A model generated the notes under the pieces. It was not told the DNA's origin. It was given only the letters and a program-made list of their open reading frames with translations, and did not search any database. This document shows, piece by piece, positions 25,020 through 34,032 of a DNA stretch of 64,000 bases (position 1 is its first letter; each line of letters starts with the position of its first letter). The stretch lies in contig DAITDU010000004.1 in assembly GCA_036839715.1 (NCBI GenBank), positions 18,519 through 82,518 on the forward strand. The letters are read 5' to 3'. The translations under genes and the position numbers were made by a program. This DNA comes from Thermocaproicibacter sp002410755 (GTDB lineage Bacteria > Bacillota > Clostridia > Oscillospirales > Acutalibacteraceae).

Positions 25020-26936
25020 TTATGCCAGGTTGTTTGTGAGGATTTCCAGCAGCACAAAGAATTCCGCACAGGTTCCGCAGAAGAAAATCCGCCGGTCTGT
25101 CGGCTTTTTTGCAAGGATACGGTCCTGCCTTGCCAGCAGTAGGATAACCGGAAGAAGCGGCAGGAAATACCTTCCCTGGATGCCCTGAAACCACTTGACA
25201 CCAACGAGTGTCCATGTCATTGCAGCATAGTTCACACCGGCAAACACCAGCAAAGCAACCGCCGCAAACCCCCACTTGTATTTTGGGGACAGGCGGGGAA
25301 TCCGGTTATTCTCATCCTCCTGCCAGATGCATGCAAGGGCAAGCAAAATGTAAAAGAGATAAATCCAGAAATAATCGACATGGACATTGTGCCATGCAAG
25401 GCCGCTGCCGACCAGCTCACCCATTGTAACTTCCTTCGCATTTTTCAGCGTAGAAAGCGAAAGCAGGAAGAAGGAGCGGATATGGTGGTACATATAGCCG
25501 AGCGTATAGCGGGCCTGATTGCTCTTGGAAAGATACTCTGCGGCATTGCTTCCAGTCAGCACCAGCATCAACGCACAGGAGGCAAAAAATGTACCCCAAC
25601 GGTAGGCATACGCCCTTCGGGAATCCCCAAAGCGGCTCTTTGGGACAAACAGCGCAAACAGGCAGAAAAAGAGGTACACTTTGCTCGGTACAAGCAGCAC
25701 GATTGACAGGGCAAAAGGCAGCCAGTCTTTCCAGCTGTAAATTTCCCCCTTTGGCTTTGCCATAAGGCGCAACCAGCAGGCAACAACCAGATAGGCCATT
25801 GGGAACATGCCAAGGTCATAGGAAACACTGCTCCCAAGGTGCAAAGCCATTGGGGAAATCGACGCAAGTGCAAAAAAGCCTTTCCGCACCGGTGCCATCC
25901 GGATAGCAAGCGTGCACAGCAGCAGATAGACAAGGGATGCAGCAAGGCGTGCAAGGTAAAACGTGGTAATCCCATTCAGTTTAAGCAGGCGCCCCAGTGT
26001 AATGCCCAGGCCGCCTGCACAGTAAGCCGGCCCATCCCAGGAAAGCCTGCCAATCTGCTTGGTCACGAGATCTGTATCTTTTGCAGACTTTCCTACAGCG
26101 TGCCAGAGCTCCAAATAAGTTTCCTTGTCCGGCGGCTTTCCAACCCAGTAAATCTGGCTTTCCAGAGAATCAAGGTCTTCTTTCCGTGCGGTAATCATGA
26201 AGTCGGAGCAGGAATTCCCCATCAGCCTGTCCGAAATGCGGTAAGCCTGCTGATAATGGTCATATTCATCCGGCACCGACGTAATCGGGAGGGCAATTTC
26301 AAAGGCCAGGATCAGCGGCAGCCCTACCGCGGCAAAAATCCAGTGGAGCTTCGCGTGAAAGACAAACAGCATCAGGTAGGCAAGCAAAACCGCGGCACTG
26401 ACACATGAAAAAAGAATCCAGTACCCTTTCATCAGGGTATAATTGTTTGATGAATAGCAAAACCCGTTCAAAGTGGCGTCCAGTTTCCCATCCTGCGTCA
26501 CGTTGACATAAAAAGGCGTATATCCTTCCAGGACGAACTGGATCCGGATTGTTGCAGGCTTGTCCGGCCTCAGGCGTATTTGAAAATTGCTTAACACCGT
26601 GCAGTAGGCCTTGTCTGACAAGGCAGGATAATAAACCTTCTGCTGGGCAACAAGATGCCCATCAGAAGCGTAGGCGCTGGCAGTCAGATATCCGCTCGCC
26701 AGCCGGTCATTTTCCGGGCACCAGAGTGACACGCGACGCAGCACCGCATCATCGGCACAGTTGATTTCAATCGTCTGTCCGTTTTTGACTTCTTCTGTCT
26801 GTGTGACAGCATTGTCTGTGACTTTTACTGTGTCAATCTCATCAAAAATAGTATGGAAAAAATACCATCCGCATACCGCAATCACCGCACAGATTAAAAT
26901 GAAGACAGCGGTCTTTTTCCCTATCTGCCTTTTCAT
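25020..26936 (-). CDS. DUF2142 polytopic membrane protein, GT-C-like
   Basis: 638 residues from the ATG at 26936 (AAAGGG eight bases before). One N-terminal membrane anchor, an extracytoplasmic beta-rich domain (about 40-190), then about ten membrane segments. A conserved PDEYDH motif in the first loop after the domain fits GT-C enzymes, where such Asp/Glu residues are catalytic. DUF2142 proteins are predicted to act in surface polysaccharide assembly. It sits with GT4, GT2 and DUF2304 genes, suggesting it uses a polyprenyl-linked sugar. Confidence 0.75.
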   Translation of the reverse strand: MKRQIGKKTAVFILICAVIAVCGWYFFHTIFDEIDTVKVTDNAVTQTEEVKNGQTIEINCADDAVLRRVSLWCPENDRLASGYLTASAYASDGHLVAQQKVYYPALSDKAYCTVLSNFQIRLRPDKPATIRIQFVLEGYTPFYVNVTQDGKLDATLNGFCYSSNNYTLMKGYWILFSCVSAAVLLAYLMLFVFHAKLHWIFAAVGLPLILAFEIALPITSVPDEYDHYQQAYRISDRLMGNSCSDFMITARKEDLDSLESQIYWVGKPPDKETYLELWHAVGKSAKDTDLVTKQIGRLSWDGPAYCAGGLGITLGRLLKLNGITTFYLARLAASLVYLLLCTLAIRMAPVRKGFFALASISPMALHLGSSVSYDLGMFPMAYLVVACWLRLMAKPKGEIYSWKDWLPFALSIVLLVPSKVYLFFCLFALFVPKSRFGDSRRAYAYRWGTFFASCALMLVLTGSNAAEYLSKSNQARYTLGYMYHHIRSFFLLSLSTLKNAKEVTMGELVGSGLAWHNVHVDYFWIYLFYILLALACIWQEDENNRIPRLSPKYKWGFAAVALLVFAGVNYAAMTWTLVGVKWFQGIQGRYFLPLLPVILLLARQDRILAKKPTDRRIFFCGTCAEFFVLLEILTNNLA

Positions 26937-27075
26937 GGCAATTACCCTTTCCGTTATTTTCATCCGGGCACTGTGCCGGTAGCAGAATGTGAAACCGGTA
27001 TCTGTTTTCTGCCCTGGCCCGCGCCAGTAATAAAGTCCAACTAGTATTTTATTTTTAAATTATCCATCTAGTTTA

Positions 27076-27612
27076 TCAGCGCAGGTTTGTTGGCACAACT
27101 GTTTCAGCCTGTGCTATACCAGAGTTTTGGAAAGAAACTTTAAGTTCCCGGTCTGGTACAGAAAGTGTCTCCGGAATTCCTGTTTTCCCGTTCGCCGTCA
27201 ACTGAAATTCACAGCCTTTAAGACTGCCGGAAAAAGTATTCTGCCCATCTGCTGCCAATGCGCCCGGTTTTTCTGCACAGTCCAGGATGGTCACAAGCAG
27301 GGCCGGAAAAGAATCGTCCGGCAGTGCGCACGTTCCGCTTTGGGCTGAAAGGCCACAGTAAGTTGCAGTAAAGTTGCTGCCGCTCCAATACCATTTTAAC
27401 CCCTTTCCGTTGCCGGAGAGAATTTCAACTGTTGCGTCCTCCTGCCCGGAACGGCAGAATTCACAGATAAATTCACCGCTTGGGCAAGTTGCATCAGCAC
27501 GACAGGAAAATATAAAGTTAAGGTCTTTGGGTTCAAGCGTCTTACCGCCCGACGAACATCCAAACAGAAACAGAAAACTGAAAGCAAAGCAGAAAGCAAG
27601 AAAGCGCTTCAT
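27076..27612 (-). CDS. Predicted lipoprotein of unknown function
   Basis: 178 residues from the ATG at 27612, with GGAGG six bases upstream. Type II signal peptide: basic start, Phe/Leu-rich core and lipobox LFGC (Cys near residue 19), then Ser/Gly. The mature part has several Cys residues that could form disulfides and a beta-rich pattern with Gly-Trp-Tyr repeats. No domain recognised. It lies 41 bases after the acpS-nnrD fusion on the same strand. Confidence 0.75.
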   Translation of the reverse strand: MKRFLAFCFAFSFLFLFGCSSGGKTLEPKDLNFIFSCRADATCPSGEFICEFCRSGQEDATVEILSGNGKGLKWYWSGSNFTATYCGLSAQSGTCALPDDSFPALLVTILDCAEKPGALAADGQNTFSGSLKGCEFQLTANGKTGIPETLSVPDRELKVSFQNSGIAQAETVVPTNLR

Positions 27613-27653
27613 CAACCGCCTCCGAAGAAAGCGGAAAGCCGCTTTTCCCGCGG

Positions 27654-28892
27654 CTACCGCCCGATTTTCAGGAACAGCTCCGGAAGCATGTCAAGGAGGT
27701 CCGTCGGCAGCATGGCACTTTGCGATTTTTCCGCCGCACAGAAATCACCGGCCAGTCCATGCAGATAAACTGCACCTACTGCTGCATCGTAAGGAGCAAT
27801 CCCCTGGGCAGCAAAAGAAGCTGTCATGCCCGCAAGGACATCACCGCTGCCTCCTTTTGCCATGCCGGGGTTTCCCGTAGAATTGCGGTACAGCCTTCCG
27901 TCTGGTGCAGCGACAAGCGTTCCTGCACCTTTCAGGACAAGGATGACATGGTGCTCAGAAGAAAAGCAGCGTGCAATTTCTTCCCGGTGCGACTGCACTT
28001 CGGCGGCCGTAGTGCCCAGCAGGCGGGCCATCTCCCCTGGATGCGGCGTCAGGATCAGCGGCTCCCGGCACGTCTCCAGAGAATATTTATGCTTTGCAAC
28101 ATAATTTATGCCGTCTGCGTCCACAACAACCGGCACAGTTGATTCTTTCAGGACCTGAGCGGCAACCGAAGCATTCTTTCCGAGACCACATCCGGTAAGG
28201 ATAGCACTCGAACGGGAAATCGCCCCCGAAAGTACCCTTTTGTCATCCGCAGAAAGCGAACCGTCCGGAAGCGGATGAAGCAGTGTAAATACCGGTTCAG
28301 CAAGCCGCGAGGCAACAATCGGATAAATGGAAAACGGTAGTGCAGCTTCCACAAGGCCCGCGCCACACCGCAGCGCAGCGCCAATGCTCATGGCTGCGGC
28401 ACCAGCCATTCCCTCACTGCCACAGACACAGAGGAGCCGGCCATAATCGCCTTTATTGCTTTCCGCCGCACGCGGCTTCAGCATTGTGCGAAGGGTGCGC
28501 AGACCTTCACAGTCTGAAAGCGGCTCTACAGCTGGCCCCACAGCAGCAACAACAGCAGAGGCATACTCTTCCGTATGGGTTATGCTCACGGAAAATTTTG
28601 CACCGGCTGCAAGTTTTTGTGCACTGCCGGAAAGCCTGAGGAACGGCTTCCCTGTCTTTTCCATACGGAGAAGCTGCACATCTGGAAGGCGGAACGACCA
28701 AATTCCGGTTCCCATAGCCTTTGCAAACGCTTCTTTCGCACAGAAATCAGCAGCAGCACTGGGGGCAGGGAAACCGTGCGCCGTAAGCTGGGAAAGCTCG
28801 CCGCTTCCAAATACCTTTTCGCGGAAACGCAGATTTTCCATCAGTCTGCGAATCCGTCCGATTTCAATAAGGTCAGTTCCTACCGAAAGCAA
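27654..28892 (-). CDS. AcpS-NnrD fusion: holo-ACP synthase with NAD(P)HX dehydratase
   Basis: A single 412-residue frame. N-terminal AcpS (about 3-118): VGTDLIEIGRI, FCAKEAFAKAMG and SITHTEEYASA, the metal and CoA sites that transfer phosphopantetheine to acyl carrier protein. C-terminal NnrD (about 140-410): GDYGRLLCVCGS, LTPHPGEMARLL and GNPGMAKGGSGDVLAG, the ADP-dependent dehydratase that repairs hydrated NAD(P)H; its epimerase partner (NnrE) is not in the window. The TTG at 28892 has AGGTGG upstream, so the long upstream frame to 29114 is not coding. It overlaps the preceding gene by 20 bases. Confidence 0.88.
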   Translation of the reverse strand: MLSVGTDLIEIGRIRRLMENLRFREKVFGSGELSQLTAHGFPAPSAAADFCAKEAFAKAMGTGIWSFRLPDVQLLRMEKTGKPFLRLSGSAQKLAAGAKFSVSITHTEEYASAVVAAVGPAVEPLSDCEGLRTLRTMLKPRAAESNKGDYGRLLCVCGSEGMAGAAAMSIGAALRCGAGLVEAALPFSIYPIVASRLAEPVFTLLHPLPDGSLSADDKRVLSGAISRSSAILTGCGLGKNASVAAQVLKESTVPVVVDADGINYVAKHKYSLETCREPLILTPHPGEMARLLGTTAAEVQSHREEIARCFSSEHHVILVLKGAGTLVAAPDGRLYRNSTGNPGMAKGGSGDVLAGMTASFAAQGIAPYDAAVGAVYLHGLAGDFCAAEKSQSAMLPTDLLDMLPELFLKIGR

Positions 28893-29382
28893 CAAAAGCC
28901 ACCTGCCTCGGGATAAACGGTTTAATTGCCTCCATTGTCTTTGACTCGGGGCTGAAAACGACAAGCATATTCCCGTTTTTCGTCGTATGTGCACAGAAAT
29001 ACCATGCATCTTTTCCACTGTCATATTCCGAGACAAAGCACGGCTTAAAATTGGGTTTCTCCTTAATAAGTTCCGGGCGGAACTTCCCAATCTCCTCAAT
29101 CTCGTGTGCATCAACGGTCAACACATGCTTGCGCTTGCTGCGGTTGATTATTTTATCAATAGTGATGCTTCCGTTTGTAACGCTGTACTCAAACTCCAAA
29201 TTGCGGGAAGCAATTAGGTAATAAGCAACAAAGAAGACAGCAAGCCAGATAAAAAAAGTAAAAAGCGGAACCCGTAAGGAAAGGAAAACAATAATAATGG
29301 TGCCAATGATCGCCGCGGCAATGATGGCATAATCTTTCGGTCCATGTTTCTTTTTGACCAACTGCTCCACAAAAATGTCCAT
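28873..29382 (-). CDS. Small membrane protein with PH-like tail, unknown
   Basis: 169 residues. A basic N-terminus, two hydrophobic segments (about 20-57), then a soluble beta-rich domain resembling DUF6106/PH-like membrane-associated domains common in Clostridia. The ATG at 29382 has CCGGAGG six bases upstream; the in-frame codon at 29433 lacks a site. Overlaps the AcpS-NnrD start, so probably translated in the same operon. No function is known. Confidence 0.7.
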   Translation of the reverse strand: MDIFVEQLVKKKHGPKDYAIIAAAIIGTIIIVFLSLRVPLFTFFIWLAVFFVAYYLIASRNLEFEYSVTNGSITIDKIINRSKRKHVLTVDAHEIEEIGKFRPELIKEKPNFKPCFVSEYDSGKDAWYFCAHTTKNGNMLVVFSPESKTMEAIKPFIPRQVAFVAFGRN

Positions 29383-29540
29383 TCTGCGCCTCCGGAAAAG
29401 ATTTTTTATTTTATTGCCTATACTATAAAACAAAACAGGAATTCATAATAGTTTTATTTTACCATACTGTCCTCCGTTTTACAATTCAAAAAAAGCTAAA
29501 CTCAATGGGGAGGCTGCCGTTTGCCTTTCCTACAAATTTC

Positions 29541-29569
29541 TTGCAATTACAGCCGCGCCGTGTTATAGT
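29541..29569 (+). promoter_or_regulatory. Promoter of the pheST T-box leader
   Basis: TTGCAA (29541-29546), 17-bp spacer, TATAGT (29564-29569). It reads into the T-box leader. Confidence 0.7.
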
Positions 29570-29575
29570 ATAGAG

Positions 29576-29828
29576 GAATTTCATAGGTTAAAGAAACGCT
29601 GGGAAAAAGGAAGTAGCCATTCTCCGCACCTCCGGCAGAGAGAGCATGCCACCGGCTGAGAGCATGCTGAGCAGGCTGGAAAATGGTGAAGTTCCCTTTG
29701 GAGCGGTGCCGCTGAACATTTTTCAGTAGGCGGTGACGGTTTGCCCCGTTAAACAGCAGAAGAGTGAATCGTAGGGTGGTACCGCGGAGAACTGAGCCTT
29801 CGCCCCTTTTTGGGGGCGAAGGCTTTTT
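29576..29828 (+). promoter_or_regulatory. T-box riboswitch, phenylalanine-specific
   Basis: A leader of about 250 bases before pheS. It contains the signature AGGGTGGTACCGCGG (29773-29787), whose TGGT pairs with the ACCA end of uncharged tRNA, and a terminator stem at 29795-29824 with T tail. The specifier codon is probably TTC at 29692-29694 (in GTGAAGTTCCC), matching phenylalanine. Uncharged tRNA-Phe should stabilise the antiterminator and allow pheST transcription. Confidence 0.95.
29795..29828 (+). terminator. Conditional terminator of the T-box
   Basis: A 12-bp stem (29795-29806 with 29813-29824) and five T. It competes with the antiterminator formed by the T-box sequence just upstream. 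Confidence 0.92.
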
Positions 29829-29873
29829 GCTTTTTCGTATCCGACAAAGAGAAGGAGAAAGGACCGACAGAAG

Positions 29874-30899
29874 ATGGCAATGAAGGAGAAGCTGGAATCA
29901 ATCCGTGAGGCTGCGGAGCACGACCTCCGGGATGCTGGCGACAGACAGGCATTGGAAAGCCTGCGGATCCGCTACCTCGGCAAAAAAGGTGAACTCACTT
30001 CTATCCTGAAAAAGATGGGTGAGCTTTCGGCAGAAGAGCGCCCTGCCATAGGAAAACTTGCAAATGAAATCCGTGCTCGCATTGAGGCAGAACTGGCTGC
30101 ACGCGCGGCAGAGCTTCAGGATGCTGAGCAAAAGAAGCGGATGGAAAAGGAAAAGATTGACGTCACCATGCCCGGGAAGCGCCATGGACTCGGCCATAAG
30201 CACCCGCTGAGCATTGAGCTTGATGAAATCAAGGAAATCTTTATCGGGCTTGGGTTTGACATTGTCAGCGGCCCGGAGGTGGAATATGACTACTATAACT
30301 TTGAGGCGCTGAATATTCCAAAAGACCATCCGTCGCGTGATACACAGGACACTTTTTATATCAATGACAAAATTCTCCTCCGCACGCAGACTTCTCCCGT
30401 GCAGGTGCGTGTGATGGAAAAGCAGAAACCGCCCATCCGCATCATTAGTCCAGGCAGGGTTTACCGCTCCGATGCGGTAGATGCAACGCACTCCCCGCTT
30501 TTCCATCAGATTGAAGGGCTTGTTGTCGACAAGGGCATCACGTTTGCCAACCTCAAGGGGACACTGGAAATCATCATAAAGCGTATGTACGGGGAAGATT
30601 CCGTTGTCCGTTTCCGCCCGCATCATTTTCCGTTCACAGAACCTTCCGCCGAAGTAGATGTCCAGTGCTTTGCCTGCCATGGAAAAGGCTGCCGCCTCTG
30701 CAAAGGGGAAGGCTGGATTGAGCTGCTCGGCTGCGGCATGGTGCACCCAAAAGTGCTTTCAAACTGCGGCATTGACCCTGAAATCTACAGCGGCTTCGCG
30801 TTCGGCATGGGGCTTGAGCGCCTTGTTATGCGAAAATACAGCATTGACGACATGCGCCTGTTCTATGAGAATGACACAAGATTTCTGAAACAGTTTTAA
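29874..30899 (+). CDS. pheS: Phenylalanine-tRNA ligase alpha subunit
   Basis: 341 residues, usual length. N-terminal coiled coil (about 1-90) that binds tRNA, then the class II catalytic core with motif 2 around FHQIEGLVVDKG and motif 3 GMGLERLVMRKY near the end; a Cys-rich loop (CFACHGKGCRLCKGEG) is typical. Forms an alpha2-beta2 enzyme with PheT, encoded 15 bases downstream. Controlled by the upstream T-box. Confidence 0.98.
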   Translation: MAMKEKLESIREAAEHDLRDAGDRQALESLRIRYLGKKGELTSILKKMGELSAEERPAIGKLANEIRARIEAELAARAAELQDAEQKKRMEKEKIDVTMPGKRHGLGHKHPLSIELDEIKEIFIGLGFDIVSGPEVEYDYYNFEALNIPKDHPSRDTQDTFYINDKILLRTQTSPVQVRVMEKQKPPIRIISPGRVYRSDAVDATHSPLFHQIEGLVVDKGITFANLKGTLEIIIKRMYGEDSVVRFRPHHFPFTEPSAEVDVQCFACHGKGCRLCKGEGWIELLGCGMVHPKVLSNCGIDPEIYSGFAFGMGLERLVMRKYSIDDMRLFYENDTRFLKQF

Positions 30900-30914
30900 G
30901 GAGGTGCGGAAATT

Positions 30915-33299
30915 ATGAACCTTTCAATGAGATGGCTGAAAACATTCATTCCGCTTGACGAAATGCCAATCCGGAACTTTACGGAAGCGATGACAATGAG
31001 CGGCTCCAAAGTGGAAAGCTGGGAGCAGGAAGGGGCCGAAATCTCCAACGTAGTCGTTGGAAAGGTCGTTTCCCTGGAGCGGCATCCAGACTCCGACCAT
31101 TTGTGGATTACAAAAACGGATGTTGGCTCCGGTGAGCCTTTGCAGATTGTCACCGGAGCACAGAACCTCAAGGTCGGAGACATTGTGCCTGTTGCGCTGC
31201 ATAATTCAACGCTGCCGGGCGGAAAAAAGATTAAGCGGGGCAAGCTCCGCGGCGCAGAAAGCAATGGGATGCTCTGCTCGCTCGGCGAGCTTGGTCTTAC
31301 CAAACATGACTTCCCCTATGCAACGGAAGACGGCATTTTTGTCCTGCAAGAGGAAAACATCCATCTTGGCCAGCCAATCTGTGAAGCGCTTGGCTTTAAT
31401 GACTGGAAAGTAGAGTTTGAAATTACCAACAACCGCCCGGACTGTTTTTCCATGATTGGGCTTGCCCGTGAAGCGGCTGCAACGTTTGGGAAGCCTCTCA
31501 GTCTGCATACCCCGTCTGTAAAAGGCGGCGCAGGCCCCTGTGCTGATTTGCTGAAGGTCAAGGTGGAAGCACCGGACCTTTGCTCAATGTATTCTGCCCG
31601 TGTTGTGAAAAACGTCCGCGTAAAACCATCCCCGCGCTGGATGCGGGAACGCCTGCGCGCCATGGGCGTGCGCCCAATCAACAATATTGTGGACATCACA
31701 AATTATGTAATGTTAGAATATGGCCAGCCGATGCACTCTTTCGATTACCGCTTCCTTTCTGGCCATGAAATTCATGTACGCCGTGCAGCAAAGGGTGAAA
31801 GCATTACAACGCTGGATGGAACCAAACATCTGCTTAAGCCGGACAATCTTGTCATTGCGGATGTGGAAAAACCTGTTGCCGTAGCCGGTGTGATGGGTGG
31901 GGAAAACAGCGAAATTATCGGTGATACGACGGCCATTGTATTTGAGTCCGCCTGTTTTAACGGCACTTCCGTCCGCAGGACAGCACGTTCCCTCGGTATG
32001 AGAACAGATGCCTCCGGCCTTTATGAAAAAGGGCTTGACCCAAACAACTGCCTGCCTGCACTCAACCGGGCATGTGAGCTTGTGGAACTGCTTGATGCCG
32101 GCGATGTGACGGATGGCTCCGTCATTGTGAAAAACTTCATACCGGGGCGCAGGAAAGTCCGTCTGGAACCCGACTGGATTAACCGCTTCCTCGACATTCA
32201 CCTGACAGCGGACGAGATGAAAGGGATTCTCCGGAAGCTCAACTGCGAATTTGACGGCGAAGATATTATCGTCCCCACTTTCCGCCCGGACCTCGTGCAT
32301 AAAGCGGATATTGCAGAGGAAATTGCACGGTTTTACGGTTATGATAAAATTCCATGCACATCCCTTAGCGGCGGCGCACAGGGCAGGTACACGGTCCGCC
32401 AGAAATTTGACCGCAGGGTTGGGGATACAATGCTTGCGCTCGGCGCCAGTGAAATTATGACATATTCTTTCATCAGCCCGAAATACTATGATAAGATTCT
32501 TATGCCAAAGGACTGCCCGCTGCGAAAATCCGTGACAATCGCCAACCCACTCGGCGAGGATACGTCCATCATGCGCACTACGGCGCTTCCTTCCATGATG
32601 GAAACCCTGGCGCGGAACTACAATAACCGCAACGAAGGCGTCTGCCTCTACGAAATGGCTACCATTTACCTGCCGGCGGCGGACGGCCAGCTTCCGGAAG
32701 AAAAGCCCATGCTCATCTGCGGCATGTATGGGGAAGGCTATGATTTCTTTACGGCAAAAGGAATGGTAGAAGAACTGCTTGAGCGCCTCGGCATTACGGA
32801 CTGGAAGATAGAAGCCAGCCCAGACGAATACAGCTATCATCCCGGGCGCTGTGGAAAGCTGACAGCCACCGATGGGGAAGTCCTCGGCGTGATTGGTGAA
32901 ATTCATCCAAAAGTACTTGCAAATTACGGCATGGATTGCCGCGCAGTTTCCTTCACGCTTGATGCGGATACTCTGTTCCGCCACGCAAAACTGGAAAAGA
33001 CCTATGAACCGCTTCCAAAGTTTCCCGCCGTATCGCGTGACCTTGCTCTTGTCTGCGATGAAAATCTGCCTGTTGCAAAACTGGATCATGCAATCCGCTC
33101 CGGTGCAGGCGCCCTGCTGGAAAAAGTAAAGCTTTTTGACATTTACCGAGGCAAGCAGATAGAAGGCGGCAAGAAGAGTGTGGCATTCAGTGTAACGCTG
33201 CGTTCTGCAGACAACACTTTGACTGACGAGCATGTTTCTTCCGTGATGAAAAAAGTGATTCGGGAGCTGGAAAAAGCCGGTGCAACACTGCGTTTGTAA
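30915..33299 (+). CDS. pheT: Phenylalanine-tRNA ligase beta subunit
   Basis: 794 residues. A tRNA-binding OB domain (about 40-150), B3/B4 editing domain that clears mischarged Tyr-tRNA (about 205-380), B5 domain (about 405-475), pseudo-catalytic core, and a C-terminal FDX-ACB domain (about 700-794). AAGGAGG eight bases before the ATG. Completes the PheRS operon. Confidence 0.98.
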   Translation: MNLSMRWLKTFIPLDEMPIRNFTEAMTMSGSKVESWEQEGAEISNVVVGKVVSLERHPDSDHLWITKTDVGSGEPLQIVTGAQNLKVGDIVPVALHNSTLPGGKKIKRGKLRGAESNGMLCSLGELGLTKHDFPYATEDGIFVLQEENIHLGQPICEALGFNDWKVEFEITNNRPDCFSMIGLAREAAATFGKPLSLHTPSVKGGAGPCADLLKVKVEAPDLCSMYSARVVKNVRVKPSPRWMRERLRAMGVRPINNIVDITNYVMLEYGQPMHSFDYRFLSGHEIHVRRAAKGESITTLDGTKHLLKPDNLVIADVEKPVAVAGVMGGENSEIIGDTTAIVFESACFNGTSVRRTARSLGMRTDASGLYEKGLDPNNCLPALNRACELVELLDAGDVTDGSVIVKNFIPGRRKVRLEPDWINRFLDIHLTADEMKGILRKLNCEFDGEDIIVPTFRPDLVHKADIAEEIARFYGYDKIPCTSLSGGAQGRYTVRQKFDRRVGDTMLALGASEIMTYSFISPKYYDKILMPKDCPLRKSVTIANPLGEDTSIMRTTALPSMMETLARNYNNRNEGVCLYEMATIYLPAADGQLPEEKPMLICGMYGEGYDFFTAKGMVEELLERLGITDWKIEASPDEYSYHPGRCGKLTATDGEVLGVIGEIHPKVLANYGMDCRAVSFTLDADTLFRHAKLEKTYEPLPKFPAVSRDLALVCDENLPVAKLDHAIRSGAGALLEKVKLFDIYRGKQIEGGKKSVAFSVTLRSADNTLTDEHVSSVMKKVIRELEKAGATLRL

Positions 33300-33369
33300 T
33301 ACAGAGCGTAATTTCTCCTTGCAATTAGCTGCGCTTTATTGTATGATAAGCGTTATGGGAGGTGTTACC

Positions 33370-33615
33370 ATGCTTGATAAGACGATGACCTTTTCTCTTG
33401 GCGGCAATCGTGAAGAAATTATCCGCGATACTCTTACGACGGTCTATGATGCGCTGAAGGAAAAAGGTTATAATCCCATCAATCAAATTGTGGGGTATAT
33501 CCTCTCCGAAGACCCGACCTATATTACGACGCACAACAATGCCCGCAGCTTAATACGCAGGATTGACCGCGATGAACTGCTGCAGGTTTTGCTAAAATCA
33601 TACCTGGGAGAGTAA
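33370..33615 (+). CDS. ireB: IreB family regulatory phosphoprotein
   Basis: 81 residues, the usual length. The N-terminal LDKTMTFSLG carries the two Thr residues that the Ser/Thr kinase IreK phosphorylates in Enterococcus faecalis; the rest is the helical DUF965 fold. In E. faecalis IreB is a negative regulator of cephalosporin resistance, so a link to envelope stress signalling is expected. The ATG at 33370 has GGGAGG seven bases before; the upstream frame from 33280 overlaps pheT and is not real. Confidence 0.93.
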   Translation: MLDKTMTFSLGGNREEIIRDTLTTVYDALKEKGYNPINQIVGYILSEDPTYITTHNNARSLIRRIDRDELLQVLLKSYLGE

Positions 33616-33660
33616 CGGCCCACCGCAGGTCTCCCCAATGTAGCAGGAGGTAAACCGTGA

Positions 33661-33963
33661 ATGGAAAACAAGACCGAAAAGGAGCCGCAGTTCCCTTCAT
33701 ATAAGGGAAAGCCGCTTGTGCGCTGTGGTGATGTTTTGTATTATGGAAGTATGCTGGACCGCTATGTGGTCCGTCTTGAAATTAAAAGCAAGAAAAAAGT
33801 AAAGGATTTGGAAATTGCCGACCATGTCTCCATTCAGTTAATGAGGACGGACCGCGCTTCGCAGAACCATAAGCAGATTGTAAAAACCAGCGAAAAAAAT
33901 GGTCTTTACCTTGCCATGGATCTTGCGGATGTCTGGCTGAGAAGAGCACTTACTGAAGCCTGA
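33661..33963 (+). CDS. Conserved-looking protein of unknown function
   Basis: 100 residues, soluble, basic in the middle, with GGAGG ten bases before the ATG. The pattern of a short Pro-rich start, two beta strands (VRCGDVLYYGSMLDRYVV) and a C-terminal Trp-containing helix suggests a small folded domain. No family recognised. It is the last gene of the pheST-ireB run and is closed by a strong terminator, which supports expression. Confidence 0.65.
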   Translation: MENKTEKEPQFPSYKGKPLVRCGDVLYYGSMLDRYVVRLEIKSKKKVKDLEIADHVSIQLMRTDRASQNHKQIVKTSEKNGLYLAMDLADVWLRRALTEA

Positions 33964-33976
33964 CTGCAAAAAAGCA

Positions 33977-34015
33977 AAGCAGCCCGGAGCTAAAATAGCT
34001 CCGGGCTGCTTTTTT
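33977..34015. terminator. Bidirectional terminator between convergent operons
   Basis: A 15-bp perfect stem (33977-33991 with 33997-34011), T tail on the plus strand and A-rich run upstream that serves as T tail for purD on the minus strand. Confidence 0.9.
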
Positions 34016-34032
34016 GTATCCGGGAAGAACTA

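Noticed and set aside
29434..29530. A promoter for the small membrane protein gene at 28873-29382
   Set aside because: There is a TATAGT-like -10 but no acceptable -35 at the right distance.
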